Positions 51,567 to 63,827 of a stretch of DNA of 64,000 nucleotides are shown here, piece after piece (positions within the stretch are counted from its first letter, which is position 1; every line of letters begins with the position of its first letter). Position numbers and translations under genes: made by a program. The notes under the pieces were generated by a model. It searched no databases and was not told where the DNA came from. It was given only the letters and a program-made list of their open reading frames with translations. The stretch lies in contig JAJEKB010000487.1 of NCBI GenBank assembly GCA_022393335.1, forward strand, positions 1-64,000, in the 5' to 3' direction. This DNA is from Macrotrachela quadricornifera. Its lineage: Eukaryota; Rotifera; Eurotatoria; Philodinida; Philodinidae.

Positions 51567-52567
51567 TTTTTAAGCCTTTGGTTGAGGCATGATCCTGAAA
51601 GGTTTAATCAAATAAATTAAGTTTACGTTGTTTCAACGATAAAAATCCAATAAAGTATGATCACTTTCCCATCCAGATCTTAGTGTTCAAAAGTTGTCCC
51701 TCAATCAAGGTTTAAAATGAGTTTTTAGTTCGTGCATTTTTCTATCACTATATGTCAAGGTATATGATTGAGGATTGTTTTATCTGAAACAGAATAAGCT
51801 TTTCAGACAGACGAGATTTTTTTATTGAACTGAAGTCTGATTATAAAATTTCTTCCTTTGATCGAAGCACCGACCGAATATCTTAATCAATGAAGGAACC
51901 ATAATTGTCTAGAACGAAGATATATTGGAAGAAAAATTTGAGCGAATTAACTGGTGACATAATAACCAGCTTTAAGAAGGACGCTAAAACTTATTTTTTT
52001 GCATTTTATCCAACTTATCATTGAGTATTTATATGAACTATGATGATATCATATATTGATCGTTAAAACTAATTAATACACATAGGGATATGTTTGTAAC
52101 ACCAGATACAACTAATAATTGGTAGTGATGTTCATCTTCTAGCTAATTTCACTTAGATATATGATCATCGAGAACTTTAAACGTTTTCTCTTCGAAATGT
52201 TCCAATATTAAAGAATTTTTCTGTGAATATGTAGAGTAGAAATCTTAAACGAAATTTCCATATGCTTATCTTAAAAATATTAACTGTTTAAAGGCAACGG
52301 ACTTTATGACTAGATCAAATGATATTAAAATTTTATCCATATTTCAACTAAATAGATTGAGACTTCCTAAAAAAAGATAACAGTAAGGCTTTGTTCCTCT
52401 ATAGTTGCACAGTATGATTCCAAGGATGGAAATCACTTTATTATAAAATAAAAGTCTCTATTGTTTTCAGTTTGACAGTGTTATTTTTATTGATTGATCA
52501 TGTAAAAAACTGAAAAGTATGAAAGAAATAGGAAAAAAACTTATAACGAATGTTCATGTTTTTTTTT

Positions 52568-53322
52568 TTATAATTTCTGCAACTCTTCAACATCATCTTC
52601 TTTTTTAATTGTACTATCATGATTTGATGATAATCCATTACTAGAAATAATTAATTTTCCATCAATATTTGACGTTTTTTCTAATTCTTTTCGTTTTTTA
52701 TACTTTCGTATTTGATTTCGTATAATTAAGGCAATCCAAAATGGTTTTGTTGTTAAAAGGGCAACAACCATTGGCACAATAATAGCTTGTGTTGCATATG
52801 GCTCTGGTAATGAATACATTATAATCAGAAATGCAATGCCTGTATTTTGTATTCCAGCTTCAATACCAATTGTTTTTATACGTTTCCAACTCATACGACT
52901 AGCCCAAGCTAATACACCACCTAATAAAAAACCTATAAATGGTAATAATGGTGCCGTTAATAATGTATATAAATCAATCATTCGAAATAAATACCAACTA
53001 ACAGCTAAACCAAATGTAAGAAAAAATAACATAAGAAATATCATTAATGGTTTCATAAGTTTTTCTACAACTGGACGTGATTTTGGAAAACAATGACTTA
53101 TTCCAATGCCCATACTATATGGTATGACAACAAGTGCTAATGAACGTGCAAGAGCCAAAAATGGAACACTAATTGAAAGTTCATTCATATAAAGTCTACC
53201 TAATGTATAAAAATAAATAGGCATCATGATAAATGATGCACTACTTGAAACAAATGACATTACAGCAGATAAATTAACATCACCATCAAATAGAACTGTC
53301 CATTGATTTGAAGCACCACTAC
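52568..53322 (-). CDS. SLC10-family bile-acid:sodium symporter, C-terminal part only
   Basis: Sodium-coupled organic-anion transporter of the plasma membrane. The single visible exon encodes about 250 residues: it begins GSGASNQWTVLFDGDVNLS, where SLC10 proteins have the PGG-S-N segment, and runs through about six hydrophobic helices. The family motif EAGIQNTGIAFLIIMYSLP is present. The tail is charged (RNQIRKYKKRKELEK, then KKEDDVEEL). The right edge is a good acceptor (ATTTTAG before GTAGTGG), so upstream exons must encode the missing N-terminal 100 or so residues with the first helices. They are not in the window: 40 bases further lies a 10-N gap, and beyond it an unrelated gene. The gene is therefore cut by the assembly, not by evolution as far as can be seen. 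Confidence 0.85.
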
Positions 53323-53362
53323 CTAAAATAAATTTTATTTATTTGATAATAAAGAAAAATTT

Positions 53363-53372
53363 NNNNNNNNNN
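53363..53372. other. Assembly gap of ten N
   Basis: Ten N bases, a typical placeholder for a gap of unknown size. It interrupts the SLC10 gene in an intron; flanking sequences may not be truly adjacent. Confidence 0.99.
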
Positions 53373-53722
53373 AAAAAAAAGGATTATAATTATATATAAT
53401 GAAAATTCTTCCTGCGTACATACTTATCATCATATTCTGATTCATCTTTTTATTATTGCCTTACAGAATATCAATATTATTAAATGTACGTATGTGATTT
53501 TATAAAAATGAATTAATCTCAAGAAGATTTTCATTTTATTATTATTAATCATACTCTAAGTATTATATCTAAACGCATTATACCTATTCTATTTAAATAA
53601 ATTATGATAAATGTTGAATTATAATCTGTTTATTGTATTTTTATTTTTTAAACATTGATGATGCATGTTAATTTATTTTAAAATATTTTGAAAAAAAATT
53701 AAGTTTACATAAAATATTTGTT

Positions 53723-54181
53723 TTATTTTATTTCAGGAAGAGGAATGTTAAAACCATGTTCTGTCGATGTAAAAATATAATCACTAATTTTAGTCAACAT
53801 TATATCTTCCATTTGTCGATTTAAATCATTATTAAATTGAATAGTTTTTGCACCTAATGAACTTGAATAAAATTTAATAAGTTCAAGAATTTCTTCGAAT
53901 GTATAATATTTCGTATATATTTGTGTAACATCAGATATATAAGAATTATATGAAAATAATTCTTCATATAATGCTCGCATTTTAACATTATTTTGTGGTG
54001 GATAGATTTTTAAATAAGATAAAAATCGAGCATATTCATTTTGAGCTCCAGTTATATTTAATAAATATTTAATATAATCTTTAACATTATTTGATGATGA
54101 TGGATATGCTGGTTTTGCTTGAATAAATGTTACTGATAAAAGTAAGGCAATGAGTAGTATTATTGAACGAATGAAATGCAT
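53723..54181 (-). CDS. Secreted DUF2059-domain protein, intronless
   Basis: 152 residues in one exon. The ATG at 54181 starts a textbook signal peptide (MHFIRSIILLIALLLSVTFI, cleavage near IQAKP). The open frame continues further upstream, but only from non-ATG codons. The mature part matches DUF2059 (PF09832) from memory: an early helix with LLNITGAQNEYARFLSYL and the diagnostic YTKYYTFEEILELIKFYSSS with LGAKTIQ after it, corresponding to the Y-x-x-x-FT-x-E-L-x-x-l-x-x-FY-x-S-x-x-G-x-K consensus. The family is chiefly bacterial and periplasmic, and its function is unknown. Lack of introns among intron-rich neighbours fits acquisition by horizontal transfer, although codon use is fully AT-adapted. 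A TA repeat lies just upstream (54298-54315). Confidence 0.75.
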   Translation of the reverse strand: MHFIRSIILLIALLLSVTFIQAKPAYPSSSNNVKDYIKYLLNITGAQNEYARFLSYLKIYPPQNNVKMRALYEELFSYNSYISDVTQIYTKYYTFEEILELIKFYSSSLGAKTIQFNNDLNRQMEDIMLTKISDYIFTSTEHGFNIPLPEIK

Positions 54182-57100
54182 AATGATACTAAAAGAAAAT
54201 AGTGAAAATATTGAGATGAATAGTTCAATAGAACAGAAGAGGGAAAGATTATTAAAATCTACTGACACACTCAATCATCTTTATGATAGAAGGTGAGTAT
54301 ATATATATATATATATGAGACGATGAAATTTTAATAGATATTTAAAAGCGACTGCTAGTGAACTAATAGAACTAGCTAAAAAAGCAAATTCTCTTTTATT
54401 TTTTTTTTGTTCCTTCTCATATATATACTTTTTTCTTTTCACTAATAAAAATATATAATATTTTAGTTGACATTATTCATCTATCTCATAAATGGCATAT
54501 TCTCTATTTCATTCAAAATAATATTTAGATTTCTAAAGACTGACTAATTGCAATTATGATAATAAAAATTCTTCTACATTATAAACAAAGAGATAATGTT
54601 ATAAATAATAAACAAGTTCTATTATTCTATATGCATATACATATATATTTGAAAATTAAATGTAGTAATAAATAAATAATATCAAAGTGCCACATGTAAG
54701 AAAACATGTGATTATTTCACAATGCTTTTATTCAGCTAATCTATAATGAATGCATTTCAATTTTTATTGATAATATGATTAAACTCTTTCATTTTTTTAT
54801 TCATCGTATATTATATATTATTTTTAAATGAATAAAAAAAGAATATTCATATTTATTTAGAGAGATGTTAATTTAAATGTAACATAACATTAGTAATATA
54901 AATAATTCATTGTTTCAAGTTTCACTTAAGGAATAAACGATTTGTTCTATAAGCTATGTAAATAAAATCGTAACCACTTATAAACTAGGCAAATATATTC
55001 AATGTCAATTGAACAATTAGTAATTGTATCTTTTCTTTATATCTATATTTTCCATACATATTAATAGTAATAATGAACATGATAGTTGTTTGTACTTAAA
55101 AGTAATAAAGCGAACACATTACCAAAAGGGACATTTTTCAAGGACTTTGCTTTACTTTTTCACATATTAAAATTTTTGTAACAAGAAACTCCAATAGATT
55201 CATTTAAAAAAAAACATCTATTAATAATATTTAAAACATTTTTTTATAATTAAAAAATATAGGATGATTTAATGACTTCTGGCATGTTATCTAAGTCATA
55301 TTTCTTTATAAATAATATGTTACAAGGTATATTTTTTTTTCTGAGTATAAATCTATGATATATAGAAAAGTAGGTTGATTTTATTAGTATCATTAAATAA
55401 ACTATATTATTTAATATCTAATCAATTTTATTACATATTAAATAAAAGATTATTATTCTTAATGATATTGTTCTCATGTTTCAAAGTTCTATACAGTAAA
55501 ACTTTACTCTATACTTGTTGGATTTATATAAATAAAACACTGACATTATAAATTATATTAAAATATGTAATCAAAGATTTTAAGTAGTAAAAACAAGGCT
55601 CTTATATTTCATCAACATAATATCATTATGTTGAATGTACGTAACAGAATACTAAAAAGATCATGAAAGGCAGCAGATGATGTTTGTAACTTTACAATTA
55701 TTAAGTACTATAGAATATTATCGAATCACCTGTTTTCATTTATGTAAGTATTTAATTGACTACTTTTATAAGATGTTAAATATAGATATTTATTTTATTG
55801 AATATATAAATTCATAATATTATCAAATTTTTAGTGAAATATTGTTCTAAGAAGAGAAAATAAGTCCGAATAGACAATTTATAAAAAAAGATTAGATAGA
55901 ACTATCTTTTCTTTTGCTTCATCCTCAAGATACCAGCTTTCATCATCCTAGTTAGCTGTTTTAAAAACTTCATTGGAGAATCATGATAAGGATTCTCTTG
56001 AGATTTCTCACAAATTTATTATGAGAATACAACGATTATAATGGTGACATACAATACCATTTATCTGACTTTCATCAGTAAGCAGTGGAGTTACTTCCTT
56101 CCGTATTTTTCTGTAATTAGAACAAAAAAAATGTAATTTATATTTTTAAAATAATACTTTCTTTTATAGTTGTTGTTAAGACTAATCTAACTAAAAAGAA
56201 TATAATTCATTTTCTTCAAGACATAATTTCCGTTTTTGTTATCTTGTGGCTAAATACAAGAATTTATTTTTTAAAATAATAATTGTAATCAAAATCAATT
56301 GAGATAGAAGAACAATAGAATAAATTTTCTTAAGATGATAATTTCTACTTAAGATAATGTCACGATTAATATGCATAAAATGAATATGATTCATTTTTTA
56401 AATTTTGTACTGTCATGAATCTACGGTTCATTTCAAAATATGCAAATTTCTGCATTCAATATTAAATGTATCCCACAGATGTTTTATCTTTATTCATACT
56501 ACCTGAAAAATCATGAAATCTCCCACATATTTTGTTCGAGAAGATCGGAGGTGTTTACATTTTCTAGAAACTTTTTGTAGATAGATTTGATAAATCTATT
56601 ACTCATTATAAAAGAATTCTTTCGTCGATATTTTAGAAAGCGGTTTACAAGTTTATTAATCATGCATTCAATTGTATTTAGTTTTTATAATTACATATAA
56701 TATTAATTCATTGATTATGCATTTTTAAAAGAGATACTTGTTTATTTGATATGTTTTTAATGTTAGAGGCATATTTTGGTTTGACGCAGATAGACAATGA
56801 ATGTCATCGTTCATTTGTTATTTGGAGTTTGAAATTGTATTGAATATTTATTTAACATTTGGTTTTATTTAAGTAGTATCAAAATCATAGATTAATAATT
56901 TATCATCAATCTATTATCTAAGATATTAAATTTAAAGAATAATCATTATCACTAGCCTACATGAAACAAAATTCAGTCTGAATCATTCAAAATCTTCATC
57001 AAATCTGGATGATACAAAATAACAATTTTCAAAGATCAAACAAATAACTATTTGTCTCTCATCTCTGTTAGTAATAATGCTGATTAAACATACATGAATA

Positions 57101-57984
57101 ATTTAAAATAATTATAAATTATTGTTATGAAATAATAGAATTTGTTACATTTGAATGAATATTTATGCGATAATTATTAAAAATCTAAATATATTTAATA
57201 TTTACTCAATGACATTCTTTTGAACAAAATGTATTTTAATTAAATCATATATCGTTTGATTTTCTAGATTTTAGGTACACTTTCATTAAAAATGATGGGA
57301 TATAAGAGCTGTTTTGCAATATAATAACTGTTAAATTCTTAAAATAGAAGAAAATAATTTCTATAATCAGATAATAATATATTTTCAAATACTGAATACA
57401 GAAAGAAGACAAATAATCATATTTAATAAATCTGTTATAAGACATTCAAAATGATGATAGTCACGTTTTATTATAATCTTGTCTTTTCTAGGCATTTAAA
57501 TAATAAATTTAAAAAAATCCACAGATTATATGAAAAGGATAATGCGGGCAAATTATGTATTAAATCTTGATTAAATAAATGATCTATTTCATATGAATGA
57601 AATCAATATATTCTTGAAATAATAAATATCGAAAAAGATTGAATACATTTATTTCTAATACAATAAAATAAACATTAATAATAGCACGAAAGAAAAAGAT
57701 TATATACAGTTATTAGACTATATATAATTATTTTTTTTCCTTTAGATTTTTATCATTTTCAATTCTATAATATGTGATACAGCAATTTTCGTAATCTAAA
57801 ATTGAGATTATACTATATAAATGATTCGTAAAATATTTTCACTAAGTTATTGCTGGTTTATTGAGTATTTCAAAAATTTTAACACAAAATAAAACAAAAT
57901 AAAATTCTATCTTTATTATTTCAGCTGTTACATAAAAATAGATATAAAAAAAATTAGCATTCGTTTATTCGAATAAAAAATCTA
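54182..57984. other. Gene-free interval
   Basis: 3.8 kb of very AT-rich DNA with no coding frame of interest and no recognisable repeat. It includes the promoter of the DUF2059 gene at its left edge and the 3' flank of the GH13 gene at its right. Confidence 0.45.
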
Positions 57985-60369
57985 TTACTGGCAGAAAGGA
58001 ATATCATGTGCAGAAGTGAGTATTTTGAGTAAAACAGCTTCACTAGATTGTAATATTAAATTATTTAAATTGATCTTATTTCCTTCTTGACCAATTGGTG
58101 AATCATCACACACATTACATGATCTTACAACAACTTCTCCAAATAATTCTTTTTTCTGACATTTAAGTAATTTAGCAAAATCAGTAATTACCGGATCACA
58201 ATCTTTCTTATTCATATTAATAACAATTAAATAAATACTAGAATCAAGCCAACGAACAAAAGCATATAATTCATTTGTAACAATAACTTTCTTTTGATGA
58301 CCACCATAAAAAGGAGATTGTTGATGAAGTTGGACTAATTGTTGATAAAGTTTAAGATGAGAACGCGATGCATTTTGTTGTTGTTCAACATTTAATTCAG
58401 GCCATGTATCTGATAAAGGAAGTAATGGTTTAGCTGTAGCAGAAGTAAAACCGGCATAAGGTGCTTGACCTATCCATTGCATAGGTGTACGTTGACAATC
58501 ACGTACTTTTTTTTCAACATATTTATCTCCATAATTAAATGCAGTTATATCAAGAATTTCATGACGATTTTCAAGTGTAAATGGGCGATCACACATACCT
58601 AAAGTATAAAAAAAAAAGAAAATTAAATTAATTCAAAATTCTTTTTTTTTTTGATTATTAACGTTTAATCTAATTTTGAAATAAATTACATACCTATCTC
58701 ATCTCCATAATAAGCTAATGCTGTACCAGATTGTAGCAAAAGTAACATATAAAAACCATCAATAAGTTCTTTTGATGGAAGACGTGAAGTAATTCGACGA
58801 CTATCATGACTACCTAAACACCAATTTGACCAAGCATGTTCTGGTAATGTTGTTTGCCAATCAGATAATTGTTTATCTAATTCTAATCCATGTTTTTCTT
58901 CATCATCTTTATCAAGATAATATGTAATTAAAAAATTTATTGAAACATCTGAACCACGTTCTTCACGATTAGCAGCAAAATATTTCATTACTTTTTCCAT
59001 ATCTCGATTATATGCCTATTTAATTAAAGAAATAAAATAAATTTTTTTTTTCATTTTAAAATCATATATTTACTTCTGTAACTAAAACAATATAATCACG
59101 ATTATTTTCATGTGCATATTGATCTAAAAATTTTCTCCATCGTCTTACAATTACATAACTCCCAGGTTGATCAGCTGATTCTGTATGTTCATAAGCATCA
59201 TACATTACATTTGGATCAGTATCTTTTACATCTTTACGTCGAGGTTCATCATGGTATTGATCATTTTCCATTAAATGACGTACAGCATCAGCACGAAATC
59301 CATCAATACCCAAATCAAGCCAAAAACGAAGAATTTTTTCCATTTCATCCAGAACTTTTTCATTACGAAAATTTAAATCAGGTTGAGAATCAAGAAATTG
59401 ATGTAAATAATACATATTTCGTTCTGGTGAAAATGTCCACATATGTTGACCTGATGCACCAACCCAATTTGTTGGTAAATCTTTTCCATTATTTTTTCCT
59501 TTATGCCATATATAATAATCAACATAATTTGAATCATTACGAAGTGCTGCTTGAAACCATGGATGTTCATTTGAAGTATGATTTGGAACAAAATCAAGAA
59601 TAATACGCATTTGACGTGAATGAACATCATCTATTAATGCACGAAAATCATCTAATGTACCAAAACGTGGATCAATATCACAAAAATTAGATATATCATA
59701 ACCATAATCTTTCCATGGTGATGGATAAATTGGTGTAAGCCAAATAGTTTTAATACCTTAAATTAAATAATTAAATACGATATAAATATTTTTTTCATTT
59801 ATTTTACCTAATGATTGAATATAATCGAGACGTTGTCTTAATCCATGAATATCACCAATACCATCATTATTTGAATCTTGATAACAAGCAAGTACAATTT
59901 CATAAATAACACCACGCATCCACCAATCTTGAGAATCATCATAATCTGTATGAAATTGAAAAAGTTCGAGTATAAATCCTGGACCATGATCTATTAATAC
60001 ATTTGTTAAATTAATACTTTTCTTAAGTTGTTCAGATGTAACTGTCGAAGAAGAAACAACAATTTTACCCTTGCCATATGTATCTAATAGTCCATAAAAA
60101 TTATATCGTCGTAATTCAAAATTAGAACTAGATCGTTTGTCAATAATAATAAGATAAGCTTGTTTGTCCGTAAAACGAAAAAAACTGAACAAAGTATCTG
60201 TAATAATAGCTGGTTTGTATTCACCAATGCAATATCGTGTAAGATAATCATCGATTTTAGCTTTCTTGAGATTGTCTATTGTAGTAATATTTTCGACATG
60301 CTCATTACTAAGAGATTCAAGTGGTGCTAATAAAAACAATGATTCTCGATCAATCGAAGATGATGTCAT
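57985..60369 (-). CDS. GH13 alpha-glucosidase (maltase/SLC3A1-like) with an extra N-terminal domain C
   Basis: Four exons, 59808-60369, 59074-59756, 58694-59015 and 57985-58598, 726 residues. The GH13 barrel starts at WWMRGVIYEIVLACYQDSN and carries all conserved regions: DFVPNHTSNEHPWF (I), DGFRADAVRHL with the nucleophile Asp (II), VLVTE then AYN with the acid/base Glu (III), and GSHDSRR with the third Asp (IV). It is thus probably an active hydrolase, unlike rBAT-type transporters, which it resembles closely (YYIWH, PDLNFRN, EILRFWLDLGIDGF). Domain C closes the protein. The first 150 residues repeat the end of a GH13 unit: TLFSFFRFTDKQAYLIII and SINLTNVLID match ELYAFVRWLDSSIYLIVI and KINLNNLILQ. 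There is no signal peptide or membrane anchor at the chosen ATG, so upstream exons may be missing. Confidence 0.88.
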
Positions 60370-62202
60370 ATTTTATATACCTATATATATAAACAGAGAA
60401 TTGTATTATCGATACCAGTTGATTACATGAATCAACAGTTGGTTAGCGTAAACAGTCATTGAGTATTACTCACTGAAAGATCTAGAGGTCGCTGACATAC
60501 ATAAAATATTTATTTCGAATGATGATGATTTAAAGTTAGAAGTTAAATAACTCTTTTGATAAGAACTTTCCAGAAATTGAAAAGAGATCAATATATAATT
60601 GTATAAACTATAAACTGTCATCAGTAATCTTTAGTTGAGGAAACAATGCTTCGATGACAAAATCATACGTCATTGAAAACAACGCAATGAACTCATTTAC
60701 ATTTTTGCAATAATTGGCCATCGATATCTTGCTATAAATGCTCGTCTGACGAGGCTCCTTGTTTGGCCTGTGAAATGAAATGCATCACAATCAAAAAGCA
60801 AGATACAATTTGGAATAAACATCGTTTTACACGGTCTTATCTGATCTTTCATGATTGCATTTGTTAACAGAAGAACAGTAGTTTAGTGACTTTGACGAAA
60901 TCATGAGAGTGTGATCAATAGCTATCACTCAACGAGCCGAAAAATTCAAGTTCAACAGTGAAAAATTTTCTAAGTAGGAAAATACATGAAATTATCTACT
61001 GAATATTGAGTAAATTCGACACTAACTTAGTGGAGAATCTCTGATCGATCATCAAAATTCATGTCGAAAATCAGAAACTCTCAAATTTTTATATGAAATA
61101 CGTGAGAAAACGAATTTAGTTACTCCATATGATTTGATCAAGTCAATAAAATCAAAATATTTAGTTATGATTGGCTTGAAGAAAAAGAAGATTTTGCAGC
61201 TTGCACTACACTTTTTCCCTACGCATATTTTATTTCTTTATTCATCATATTCAGAGAGTTGTGTAAAATATTGAGGGAAAAAACATTTGCACTGTATTAT
61301 GTATGAATGAGTTGTAAAATTATTGTACTAACCTATGAAAACAAAATGGATGATAAAAACATTTTGATTTTGCAAATGTTGATTAATACATTCTATGATA
61401 TTATTTTTCTATTGATAATGTATTTAGCTTTCGTTATGAAGCTATTAATAGACATGAGTAAAAGGCAAAGCGAAAGTTGGTTAAGAAATAAATTGATAGA
61501 AAATTTTGCACTAAAAGAACAGAAGCTCGAAATTTCCATTATAAAGACAACACTCATACTAATTATTTCGATACAAATATTGTTATATGAAATGGAATCA
61601 ATGTTTAAAACAAATATGTTGCTTTAGTTTCTCAATCTCTGTACAAGCTTGTTTCAATTGAATATATCTGATAGTCTCACATTTTTAGACATTCAATGTT
61701 GATTTATACAGTTTTTTCATCAACAAATTTATTTCTACAGGTTCTTGACAACATTATGTGTAATACAATGATACTTTATTATCCTATGTTTACCTCATAA
61801 AGTTTTTATTTTTTAGTTAGATACATAGAAAAAAACAATAGTTCTGTACAGAGTTCTATTTCTATTATATTATTGTATCACATTGAATCAGGAAACATTC
61901 CATAAACATTGACTAATGATGAAATCATCAAACATTTGTGAAAACGACAATAACGAATGATATTAGAATACTCAAACGTTATTATGATGAACAATTAATA
62001 AACTATCAAATATTTCCTATCTATTTTGAGCATAAAATGAAAGAAATCTATGTATTATTTACTAATTGAAATATACGCCTATTATTACAAGTAAAGGTAT
62101 ACATTATAGCGCCCTCTTTTAGTGTTTTAATTAATTCGTCATTCATCTACTCCCTATTTATTTATCTATTTATGTATAAAAATTTTCATTTTACAAAAAA
62201 AA
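60370..62202. other. Intergenic interval upstream of the GH13 gene
   Basis: 1.8 kb, AT-rich. I searched it for the barrel that should precede the N-terminal domain C of the GH13 gene and saw none. One weak open frame (61307-61627) is listed separately. Confidence 0.4.
61307..61627 (+). CDS. Hypothetical membrane protein, 106 residues
   Basis: ATG-started frame with two hydrophobic stretches (FYDIIFLLIMYLAFVMKLLI and TTLILIISIQILL) separated by a charged segment (SKRQSESWLRNKLIENFALK). I recognise no family or splice partner. It may be a genuine small membrane protein, a transposon relic or a chance frame. Confidence 0.25.
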   Translation: MSCKIIVLTYENKMDDKNILILQMLINTFYDIIFLLIMYLAFVMKLLIDMSKRQSESWLRNKLIENFALKEQKLEISIIKTTLILIISIQILLYEMESMFKTNMLL

Positions 62203-62916
62203 ATGCGTTTATCATCAATTGGAAAAGGTCTTCGACAATTTCCATCACCTCGATCACGTTTTTGTGAACATATTTCAAGTGATGATGATAAATCATTATC
62301 ATGTCGTCAACGAATTTATGTTGCATGTCCACATTGTCAACGATCATTATGTTTATATCATATAAATGAACATCAAATGTTAATTCGATCATTATTTGAT
62401 TCATTAGTTAATCGTTTAAATGAATATCGATATGAATTAACAGTAAGACTTTTAATTCCACCAAACAGTCAAGTACTTGTTAATAATTGTCTTGATGAAT
62501 TTAAAAATGTTATTATTCCTTATGTACAACGAACATGTTGTCAAAATGATGTTAAACAAGATGATATTAATCATATTCAAATTTTTATCGATAAAATGTT
62601 AACGATTATTCAACATATTCAGTATTATTGGGATAACAATAAAAAAGAAAGAAAACGATCAAGAAGTTCTGATGTAAGAAGTATTCATTTATATTAGCAT
62701 ATAATCTTTTATTATGAGTGCAAAAATTAAAAATTTCAGTAAAATCTATATTTTAAATATTTATTCTTTTTTTTAGGATTCAGACAATCCAAATTCTAAA
62801 TCAACATCTGATAAACGTTCACGTACAGATGTATGTAATTAATTTTTAATATTTATATATTATCTATTTTCACTTCTTTTTTTTAGTCGGAAAATACAAT
62901 TATTATTCTTGAATGA
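62203..62916 (+). CDS. Small Cys/His zinc-binding-like protein
   Basis: Three exons, 62203-62673, 62777-62830 and 62887-62916, all phase 0, 184 residues. The N-terminal 55 residues contain a B-box-like set of metal ligands: CEH, then SCRQ, then CPHCQRSLCLYHINEH. A helical middle follows (FDSLVNRLNEY, FIDKMLTIIQHIQYYW), and the basic Ser/Asp tail (KKERKRSRSSD) continues into two tiny exons ending ENTIIILE. Nuclear localisation and nucleic-acid or protein binding are guesses. The ATG follows an A-rich leader (AAAAAATGCG) and is the first in frame. I do not know the family; similar Cys/His proteins seem common in rotifers, but that is recollection, not a search result. Confidence 0.6.
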
Positions 62917-63001
62917 TATTTTATCATTATTAGTTTTTTTTAATATTTTGTATAATACAGAAATATATCTTCATTACTTTTTAGATAAAAAAAAACCGAA
63001 A

Positions 63002-63827
63002 ATGAAACGAGGTTTTTTAGCTACCATGATATGGCAAATTTGATCAGTTATAGCACTTGTTTTAAATTTAACTGCAAATAGTAGTGATCGTTGGTGGGTA
63101 AATACTAAAGATGGTGGAGAAGAAACATTTGCACGTGCCGGTTTATGGCAGGTATGTTTTAATATGTATCGTCATCGTTTTGATTATTATGGAAAAATTT
63201 ATGATGGTTGTTAGTGGTAAATATTATATAATGAAATATAAAAATTATTGAAAATTTCTTTTCTTAGGTTATTTTCTCCAGAAATTCGTCTTTTACGCTC
63301 ATGGATTTCGAATAATTGGTTTCGCTGAGTTCAAGCATTATCTAGTCTTTCATTAATAACATCATTTTTTGCTGTTATTGCTGCTTTACTTGTTATATGT
63401 AATAGTAATGGATTTAAATCTTCAAAAAAAAAGTTCTTACAGCAGCGATTTTACATGGTCTAGCTGGAATATTAATGTTAACTACTGTTATTCTTTTTGA
63501 TATTTATGGTAAGCGACGAGATTGGATGATGAATTGGCAATTTAATTGGTTTGGTTGGAGTTTTCAATTAGCTATTATTGCTTGTATAATTCATTTAGCA
63601 ACAGCATTAATAGCTGGTTATCAAGGATCAAATAAGTAACAAAAAATTAATTTTTTTTCATATTATATATCTTTTTATTTAGATATTTATATGATATGTA
63701 TGATTATGAAAGAGCTCATAAAGAATTAGAAACTCGCTCAAGTTTAAAAATTCCATCATCATCAATGTATCAAAAACGTTCATTATCTGAACGTAGTAGT
63801 AGAACACAACCTCGTCAAAATGTTTAA
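63002..63827 (+). pseudogene. Claudin/PMP22-like four-helix protein, broken
   Basis: Three exons with good splice sites (63002-63216, 63268-63635, 63683-63827) would give about 240 residues of a tight-junction-type tetraspan protein. The first loop has the claudin-like GLW-x-C pattern (ARAGLWQVCFN, then YDGC), followed by three more hydrophobic helices (FFAVIAALLVICN, ILMLTTVILFDIYG, FQLAIIACIIHLATALI) and a Ser-rich cytosolic tail. The frame is broken by TGA at 63041-63043, TAG at 63212-63214, TGA at 63326-63328, and a run of nine A at 63424-63432 where ten (or seven) would keep frame. All three stops differ from Arg or Gln codons by one C-to-T change. A recent pseudogene is most likely; the homopolymer could be a sequencing error. 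Confidence 0.7.

Larger units (their letters stand above)
50553..52567. other. Intergenic interval with small inverted repeats
   Basis: 2 kb between the EF-hand gene and the SLC10 fragment. The middle (51160-51580) is less AT-rich and holds two inverted-repeat structures described separately. No protein-coding gene is seen. Confidence 0.4.

Noticed and set aside
59112..59603. 163-residue plus-strand open frame inside the GH13 gene
   Set aside because: It lies antisense to the catalytic barrel, whose conserved motifs are unmistakable; the plus frame yields only His/Leu-rich nonsense.
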